DNA of 11,066 nucleotides. It comes from CAIUVD01 sp044338255. Its GTDB lineage: Bacteria > Planctomycetota > UBA11346. Each line of letters starts with the position of its first letter. The first letter of the stretch is position 1. A model generated the notes under the pieces. That model worked only from the letters and a program-made list of their open reading frames with translations. It searched no databases and had not been told where the DNA came from. The translations under genes were made by a program, and so were the position numbers. Location: the NCBI GenBank assembly GCA_044338255.1, contig JBIILZ010000117.1:1-11066 (forward strand), read 5' to 3'. Below are positions 6,673-11,066 of this stretch, piece after piece.

Positions 6673-8184
6673 ATGCCTACGACGTCTTCCGCTGTTCGTT
6701 CTTCCGCTGTCAGCTCCTCCGCTGTCAGCTCCTCCGCTGTCAGCTCCTCCGCTGTCAGCTCCTCCGCTGTCAGCTCCTCCGCTGTCAGCTCCTCCACTGT
6801 CAGCTCCTCCACTGTCCGCTCCTCCGCTGTCCGCTCCTCCACTGCCGGATCTTCCACGGCTGGCGCCGGCCGTGCCGCGCGGCAATTGACCGGCCGCCGC
6901 TCGCAGCAGTTGCATGCCGCCGCCAAGACCGTCATTCCCGGCGGGGTCAATTCACCCGTGCGCGCGTGGAAGCGCCTGGGTGGCAATCCGCTGACCCTGG
7001 TGAGCGGGAAGGGCGCCTACGTCGTCGATGCCGACCGCCGGCGCTATCTCGACCTGATTCTGTCGTGGGGCCCGTTGCTGCATGGTCATGCCCAGCCGAA
7101 GGTCGTGCGTGCCGTGCAGCAGGCGGCCGAGCGCGGCCTGAGCTTCGGCGCGCCGACCGCCGGCGAGACCGAGCTGGCGACCTACATCCGCGCCGCCCTG
7201 CCGAGCATGGAGCGCATCCGCCTGGTGTCCTCGGGCACCGAGGCGACCATGAGTGCCCTGCGCGTTGCGCGTGCCGCCACCGGCCGCGAAATCATCATCA
7301 AGTGCGACGGCTGCTATCATGGCCATGCCGATCACCTGTTGGTCGCCGCCGGCAGCGGGCTCGCCACCGGCAATCAACCGGATTCCAGCGGTGTGCCGGC
7401 GGCCTTTGCGGCGCTGACCGTCAGCGTCCCCTATAATGATCTCAAGGCCATGGCGCGGGTCTTCGCCCAGCATCGCCGGCAGGTCGCGGCGGTGATCATC
7501 GAGCCGGTGGCCGGCAACATGGGTTTCGTCCTACCGGCGGCCGGCTATCTCGAAGGCCTGCGCGCGCTGTGCACGCGCCATGGCGCGCTGCTGATCTTCG
7601 ATGAGGTCATGACCGGGTTCCGCGTCGCCTGGGGCGGTTGGCAGAATGTCTGCGGCGTGACTCCCGATCTGACCTGTCTGGGCAAGGTCATGGGCGGCGG
7701 CCTGCCGGCGGCGGCGTACGGCGGTCGCGCCGAGATCATGGCCCATCTCGCGCCCGAGGGCGCCTGCTATCAGGCCGGCACGCTCAGCGGCAACCCGGTG
7801 GCGGTGGCGGCGGGTCTGGCCAATCTGCGCCTCGCCCACGGTCGCAACTTCTACGCGCGCAACGGGGCGCGTTTGCGGCAGGTCGTCGAGGGCTTCCGCC
7901 GTCTGGCGCAGCGTCATCAGGTGCCGGTGCAGGTGGCCCAGGCGGGACTGATGTGGGGCTTCTTCTTCAACGCCGAGGCAGTCACCGATTTCGCCAGCGC
8001 CAGCCGCTCGCACGACGGTCGCTGGCAGGTCTTCTTCCGGGCGATGACCGCACGCGGCATCCTCTTGCCGCCGAGCCCCTACGAGGCCTCCTTCTGGTCG
8101 TCGGCGCATGGCGCGACGGAAGTGAAGATCCTCCTCGCCGCCATCGACGGCGCCCTCGCCGAAGTCAAAGCTGCGCATGGGTGA
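6673..8184 (+). CDS. hemL: Glutamate-1-semialdehyde 2,1-aminomutase, with a possible repeat-encoded N-terminal extension
   Basis: HemL is the cytoplasmic, PLP-dependent enzyme that converts glutamate-1-semialdehyde to 5-aminolevulinate in the C5 pathway to haem and other tetrapyrroles. Diagnostic motifs are IPGGVNSPVRAW, SSGTEATMSALRVAR, CDGCYHGHADHLLV, IIEPVAGNMG, FDEVMTGFR and LGKVMGGGLPAAAYGG, whose lysine forms the PLP Schiff base. The frame is open from the ATG at 6673 (503 residues), giving about 71 extra Ser/Ala/Val residues from a 15-bp repeat. An in-frame TTG at 6886 would give 432 residues, matching the usual length of about 426-430 and placing the active lysine at 267, near K265 in E. 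coli. Neither start has a Shine-Dalgarno sequence. The TTG may be the true start with the repeat in the leader. The gene lies 61 nt after the Spo0M-like gene, and its stop overlaps the next gene by 8 nt. Confidence 0.93.
   Translation: MPTTSSAVRSSAVSSSAVSSSAVSSSAVSSSAVSSSAVSSSTVSSSTVRSSAVRSSTAGSSTAGAGRAARQLTGRRSQQLHAAAKTVIPGGVNSPVRAWKRLGGNPLTLVSGKGAYVVDADRRRYLDLILSWGPLLHGHAQPKVVRAVQQAAERGLSFGAPTAGETELATYIRAALPSMERIRLVSSGTEATMSALRVARAATGREIIIKCDGCYHGHADHLLVAAGSGLATGNQPDSSGVPAAFAALTVSVPYNDLKAMARVFAQHRRQVAAVIIEPVAGNMGFVLPAAGYLEGLRALCTRHGALLIFDEVMTGFRVAWGGWQNVCGVTPDLTCLGKVMGGGLPAAAYGGRAEIMAHLAPEGACYQAGTLSGNPVAVAAGLANLRLAHGRNFYARNGARLRQVVEGFRRLAQRHQVPVQVAQAGLMWGFFFNAEAVTDFASASRSHDGRWQVFFRAMTARGILLPPSPYEASFWSSAHGATEVKILLAAIDGALAEVKAAHG
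6691..6855. repeat. 15-bp tandem array at the 5' side of hemL
   Basis: Eleven units of a GCTGTCAGCTCCTCC type run head to tail. Six in a row (6706-6795) are identical, while units on both edges carry substitutions (for example ACTGTCCGCTCCTCC and ACTGCCGGATCTTCC). In the hemL frame they encode the repeats Ala-Val-Ser-Ser-Ser, drifting to Thr-Val-Arg-Ser-Ser and Thr-Ala-Gly-Ser-Ser. Because the period is a multiple of three, changes in copy number keep the frame open. Identical inner units with degenerate edges suggest recent expansion by slippage or unequal exchange. Confidence 0.97.
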
Positions 8185-8692
8185 GCCCAAGCTGAAAGCT
8201 GAGTCCAAGCCCGATTCCAAGCCCAAGCCAAAAGCCAAAGCCCCGAAGCCGGCCAAGTCGTCGGCAACGGAACTCGACCTTGGTCTGCGGCGCGCCTGGG
8301 GGCCATTCCTGGGCTTGATGCTGCCGGTGCTGTTGCTGGTGGTGTTCGCCCTCTGCCAGTGGCCGGCGCCGTGGTGGCATGGACCGCGTCTGCGGCATGC
8401 CTGGAACATGGATGATACCAAGCACCTGGCCTTGGCCGTGGGTGGGGCGGGATTGGCGGTGTGCGCCTTCTGGATCGTCATACCGGTCGCGCATTGGCTG
8501 CGTTGCGCGCCCCTCGAACGATTTCGCGGCGGTAACCGCTGGGCCTGGCTGATTCCCCTGCTGGTCGCCACTCCGGCCTGGATTGGTCTCTACCTGGCGG
8601 CATTGGGATGTGTGGCGCTCGGTGGATACGCAGCGGTCAACGGCCTGCTGCAGTTTGGCGTACCGGAGTTGCTGCGGACTTGGCGCGGTTGA
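8177..8692 (+). CDS. Small membrane protein with a Lys/Pro-rich cytoplasmic tail
   Basis: The family is not recognised. The 171-residue protein begins with a very basic, disordered-looking tail rich in Lys-Pro (residues 5-28, with repeated KPK and KAK), followed by hydrophobic segments at about 42-61, 83-104, 123-143 and 143-160. The positive tail predicts a cytoplasmic N-terminus. Trp residues cluster between the first two segments (QWPAPWWHGPRLRHAW). Its ATG lies inside the hemL stop region (ATGGGTGA, 8-nt overlap), so the two are probably translationally coupled. The diheme peroxidase follows 104 nt later. A role in haem trafficking or in membrane anchoring of a haem enzyme is an inference from the neighbours only. 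Confidence 0.72.
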   Translation: MGEPKLKAESKPDSKPKPKAKAPKPAKSSATELDLGLRRAWGPFLGLMLPVLLLVVFALCQWPAPWWHGPRLRHAWNMDDTKHLALAVGGAGLAVCAFWIVIPVAHWLRCAPLERFRGGNRWAWLIPLLVATPAWIGLYLAALGCVALGGYAAVNGLLQFGVPELLRTWRG

Positions 8693-8707
8693 ATACGATC
8701 GCGTCGC

Positions 8708-8726
8708 CCGGCGGAAAAGCCGGTTT
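8708..8726 (+). terminator. Weak hairpin between the membrane protein and the peroxidase
   Basis: CCGGC (8708-8712) and GCCGG (8719-8723) pair around the loop GGAAAA and are followed by only three T bases. It may partly separate the hemL block from the peroxidase. The sequence after it is A-rich, and no strong promoter is obvious before 8797. Confidence 0.25.
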
Positions 8727-8787
8727 GCAGAAGAAAAAATAACCTGTTAAGTTCGGCCGAAGCCACCGTCGACCGCGGATAAGGGTC

Positions 8788-8791
8788 GGAG
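8788..8791 (+). promoter_or_regulatory. Shine-Dalgarno GGAG for the peroxidase gene
   Basis: GGAG lies 5 nt before the ATG at 8797. It is the only clear Shine-Dalgarno match at a gene start in this window, and it supports this start over the later in-frame ATGs inside the signal peptide. Confidence 0.55.
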
Positions 8792-8796
8792 CCACT

Positions 8797-9837
8797 ATGA
8801 GCCTTTCGCGATGCCCGGTCCTGATCTGGTGGTTGGCAATGAGCCTGGCCGCAATGAGCCCGGCCACTGCGCTGGTGAGTGCCGAGCTCCCGGCGCCGGC
8901 CACGCCGCTGCCGACCCCCGTCGATCGGCGCCTAGGAACGCCCGATCCCGAGACCATCGAATATCCGCACGAGACGCCACCCGGTAAAGACGTCGTCGAG
9001 CTCGGGCGTACTCTTTTTTTCGACCAGCGTCTATCAGGTAATCAGACGCAATCCTGCGCCACCTGCCATGATCCCGATCGCGGTTTCGGCGATGGCTTGG
9101 CCGTAGGTCTCGGCAGTCTTGGCAATCGTCTCGAACGGAACACCCCGCATCTCTATAATCTCGCGTGGAACCGCGTCTTTTTTTGGGATGGACGCGCCGC
9201 CAGCCTGGAGGAGCAGGCGCTGGCGCCGATCACTTCCCAGGGTGAGATGGACATGGACATCACCCAGCTCCTGGTGCGCTTGCAGCAGGTCGAAGCCTAC
9301 CAGCAGCGCTTCGCGACGGCATTCGCCTCACCGGGGATCACCAGCGAGCGCGTGGGCTTGGCGATCGCCGCCTTCGAAGCTACGTTGATCAGTCGCAATG
9401 CGCCCTTCGATCGCTACGCGCAGGGCGACGCCAAGGCGATGTCGGTCGAAGCCCAGCGCGGCATGGCGTTGTTCGTGGGCAAGGCCAACTGCATCGCCTG
9501 CCATAGCGGACCCAATTTCACCAATGAAAGCTTCCATCGCCTGGGACTGAAGAGCACTGATCGCGGGCGGGCGGCGATCCAGCCCGGGGCGACGATGGAG
9601 CAGGCCTTCAAGACTCCTGGCCTGCGTAACAGCCTGCTGACCGCGCCCTACATGCACGACGGCTCGCAGCCCAGCCTGGAAGCCGTGATCCGCTTCTACA
9701 ATCGCGGCGGCGATGTCCCGACGCCAGACCCACTGATCAAGCCGCTGCATCTCGACGAGCGCGAGATCGCCGATCTGCTGGCCTTCCTGGGCGCGTTGAC
9801 CGATCCCCTGCACATCGAGCGCCCGGTGGTGCCATGA
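8797..9837 (+). CDS. Diheme cytochrome c peroxidase (CcpA/MauG family)
   Basis: The 346-residue exported protein carries two c-type haem sites, CATCH (C87, C90, H91) and CIACH (C232, C235, H236). Residues 1-29 are a signal peptide: R5, the hydrophobic core CPVLIWWLAMSLAAM, then a likely cut after VSA. Family blocks include LGRTLFFDQRLSGNQTQSC, RNTPHLYNLAWNRVFFWDGRAASLEEQALAPI and TPGLRNSLLTAPYMHDGSQPSLEAVI, where M286 is a candidate distal ligand to one haem. The C-terminal helix EREIADLLAFLGALTD is typical. These enzymes reduce hydrogen peroxide in the periplasm with electrons from cytochromes, though some relatives instead oxidise protein or small substrates. Maturation needs a cytochrome c assembly system that is not in this window. 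It lies downstream of hemL and a membrane protein. Transposase debris begins right at its stop codon, so any native downstream sequence has been replaced. Confidence 0.92.
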   Translation: MSLSRCPVLIWWLAMSLAAMSPATALVSAELPAPATPLPTPVDRRLGTPDPETIEYPHETPPGKDVVELGRTLFFDQRLSGNQTQSCATCHDPDRGFGDGLAVGLGSLGNRLERNTPHLYNLAWNRVFFWDGRAASLEEQALAPITSQGEMDMDITQLLVRLQQVEAYQQRFATAFASPGITSERVGLAIAAFEATLISRNAPFDRYAQGDAKAMSVEAQRGMALFVGKANCIACHSGPNFTNESFHRLGLKSTDRGRAAIQPGATMEQAFKTPGLRNSLLTAPYMHDGSQPSLEAVIRFYNRGGDVPTPDPLIKPLHLDEREIADLLAFLGALTDPLHIERPVVP

Positions 9838-9869
9838 GCACTTTCCCCTCATCCGTAAGAGGTGGATTC

Positions 9870-10644
9870 ATTTGCAGACGTAGAAGTAGACGTCCCGACC
9901 TGGCGGCGCGGTGGTCGACGCAGCAAGTTGCCCGACGCGGTTTGTTGCAGATCCCGGTTCGTTGTGGTGCTGGCCTGGAGTCGTTGCCCGTGACGCGTTC
10001 GCTGATCGAACGCCACGCGGACAGTGAGCCATGGATGGCAGAGCATCGTGCCCGTCTATCGTCACTCACGTGGTTCATGAAGTTGTTTAAACAGCGGCTG
10101 GCCCTCGTTCAAACGCCGTGGATGGTGTAAGCGGTCACTTCTGGGAATCCCGCTTTCTCAGTGTCCCTTTGTTGGACAACGGCGCGGTGTTCGGTTGCAT
10201 GGCATACGTGGATCGCAACCCGATGTGTGCCGGATGGTCACGGATCCTGCAGATGCGCTCGTCACCAGCATTGCCCATCGACTTTGCGCGGTTGGTAGCG
10301 GACGCGCAGCAAGTTTCTTCCATGAGGACGATGGTCGCTTGGGCGTACGTCTCACGCCATTGTCTGCCTGTCAACCAGTGGATCCGGTAACCGGCGGATT
10401 CAGCAATGCTGCCGTTACACTTGATGAATACCGTGTCCTGGTTATCCCAGAAGTGTTACCGCTAGCCACGCGCACGGTCTGCCAAGGTCTTGGCATTGAT
10501 GCCACTGCATGGCGCACGGCCATTGGCAAAGGCGGTCTTTTTCAGGGCGTAGCGGTCGGAAATAGAACGGCCCGCGTGGCTTTTGCTGCGACCCAGGGTA
10601 AGCAGATTATTGCCGACAAGACAGGAATATGGGCTGAGGCATGA
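9870..10644 (+). pseudogene. Decayed transposase (REP-associated/IS200-like family), N-terminally truncated and frameshifted
   Basis: Recognisable pieces lie in three frames. The first (to about 10103) reads RRPDLAARWSTQQVARR and EHRARLSSLTWFMKLFKQRLA. The second (about 10106-10300) reads DGVSGHFWESRF and CMAYVDRNPMCAGW. The third (about 10330-10644) reads LDEYRVLVIPEV, LGIDATAWRTAIGKGGLFQ and AVGNRTARVAFAATQGKQ. In order these match, from recall, a family of stand-alone transposases with blocks like RLSSISWFMRCL, SGRFWEGRF and YVDLNPIRAG. The N-terminal HUH part that should precede RPDLAARW is missing, so the copy is dead. An ATG at 9834 overlaps the peroxidase stop (ATGA) and keeps the first piece open, probably by chance. 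Confidence 0.75.
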
Positions 10645-10961
10645 TATTAGGTTGTGTGTCTACTTTATTTTTTGACCTTCAAGGTGGTGTGTCCCCTTTG
10701 GTTTGCGGTCGCCTCGACGACAAGGTGATCCAGCGGCTTCTCAGTCGCGTCTCCGGCATTCTTGGTGTCCACGTTCACCCGCACCTGCTGCGAAATTTCC
10801 TGGCCGTCCATCTGCTGTGGAACAACGTCGACGTGCGGGTCATCCAGGAGATCCTGGGCCATGCCCGGCTCGACACGACCAAGGTGTATCTGCGGCTGGT
10901 GCCGGGCGATCTCAATGGCATTGCGTTAAGCACTCATTTTTTCACGATTTTCCGAGCATAG
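10641..10961 (+). pseudogene. C-terminal fragment of a tyrosine recombinase (XerC/D-like integrase)
   Basis: From about 10707 the frame reads GRLDDKVIQRLLSRVSGIL, then the box II sequence VHPHLLRNFLAVHLL (HxxR present), VIQEILGHARLDTTKVYLRL with the conserved LGH histidine and the catalytic tyrosine. The first catalytic arginine and the whole N-terminal DNA-binding domain are absent, so this is about the last third of a XerC/D-type enzyme and cannot be active alone. Upstream in-frame residues (from the ATG at 10641) show no family similarity. The end, GIALSTHFFTIFRA, also departs from the usual XerC tail. Such enzymes integrate or resolve DNA, so the fragment suggests an old integration or rearrangement at this site. 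Confidence 0.75.
10656..10703. repeat. Imperfect direct repeat around a small palindrome between two mobile-element fragments
   Basis: GTGTCTACTTTATTT (10656-10670) and GTGTCCCCTTTGGTT (10689-10703) match at 11 of 15 positions. Between them lies the palindrome ACCTTCAAGGT (10675-10685). It sits just after the transposase remnant and just before the recombinase fragment, so it may be a worn element end. Confidence 0.35.
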
Positions 10962-10975
10962 GGATGCAGTGGTTT

Positions 10976-11065
10976 TCACGAAGCTGATCGACCAGCCCGA
11001 GTCTTCTTTTTCCATCGTTCGATACGTCGAATGGCCTCATTTGCTCGGGTGTTGAACCATTCGGC
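10976..11065 (-). CDS. Possible C-terminus of a leftward gene cut by the window edge
   Basis: The minus frame entering at the right edge reads AEWFNTRANEAIRRIERWKK and then KTRAGRSAS before a TGA at 10978-10976. It is basic and helix-like with two tryptophans, like the end of a DNA-binding or transposase protein, but 29 residues cannot identify a family. It would converge on the recombinase fragment, with 14 bases between their stops. Confidence 0.3.
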   Translation of the reverse strand, partial: AEWFNTRANEAIRRIERWKKKTRAGRSAS

Positions 11066-11066
11066 T

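Noticed and set aside
4931..6855. CRISPR array
   Set aside because: Both arrays are contiguous 15-bp tandem repeats without spacers, and no cas genes are present.
5799..6986. A 395-codon open frame on the minus strand with repeated Thr-Ala-Glu-Glu-Leu
   Set aside because: It is antisense to the Spo0M-like gene and the hemL array. The repeat is just the reverse reading of the 15-bp array, and the rest has no protein-like motifs.

Overview
High-GC bacterial DNA, probably from a Gram-negative organism. The evidence is a Sec-type signal peptide on a diheme peroxidase, the C5 (glutamate) haem pathway enzyme HemL, and a stand-alone acetyl-CoA carboxylase alpha subunit. Only one gene has a clear Shine-Dalgarno sequence at its start. 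The transposase remnant resembles a family I associate with Planctomycetota and neighbouring phyla. That phylum is a guess from recall; the sequence does not prove it.

Layout. At the left edge (1-122) is what may be the tail of a rightward gene, interrupted by an in-frame TAG that lies inside a hairpin. A leftward CYTH-domain protein (119-745) is divergent from accA (789-1745, rightward), which ends at a credible terminator. A leftward block follows, read from right to left: maf (5629 to 5003), a metallophosphoesterase (4917 to 4177), an unrecognised 116-residue protein (4100 to 3750) and an ABC exporter half-transporter (3757 to 1922). The last two overlap by 8 nt. Divergent from maf is a rightward block: a Spo0M-like arrestin-fold protein (5802-6611), hemL (core 6886-8184), a small membrane protein (8177-8692, overlapping hemL by 8 nt) and a diheme cytochrome c peroxidase (8797-9837). 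The right end is mobile-element debris: a transposase pseudogene in three frames (about 9870-10644), the C-terminal part of a tyrosine recombinase (about 10641-10961), and perhaps the end of a leftward gene at the window edge.

Themes. accA serves fatty-acid synthesis. maf and the phosphoesterase are nucleotide or phosphoester hydrolases. The hemL, membrane protein and diheme peroxidase run plausibly links haem supply to a haem enzyme. Two unrelated tandem arrays, both with a 15-bp period, flank gene ends: one repeats the last codons and stop of maf, the other encodes or precedes a Ser/Ala/Val-rich extension of HemL. The maf promoter can be read as leaderless, starting exactly on a GTG codon. 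I see no CRISPR array, tRNA, rRNA or clear defence system. The most interesting material is regulatory or repeat structure and the unknown small protein fused by overlap to the ABC exporter. I did not find a convincing new system.
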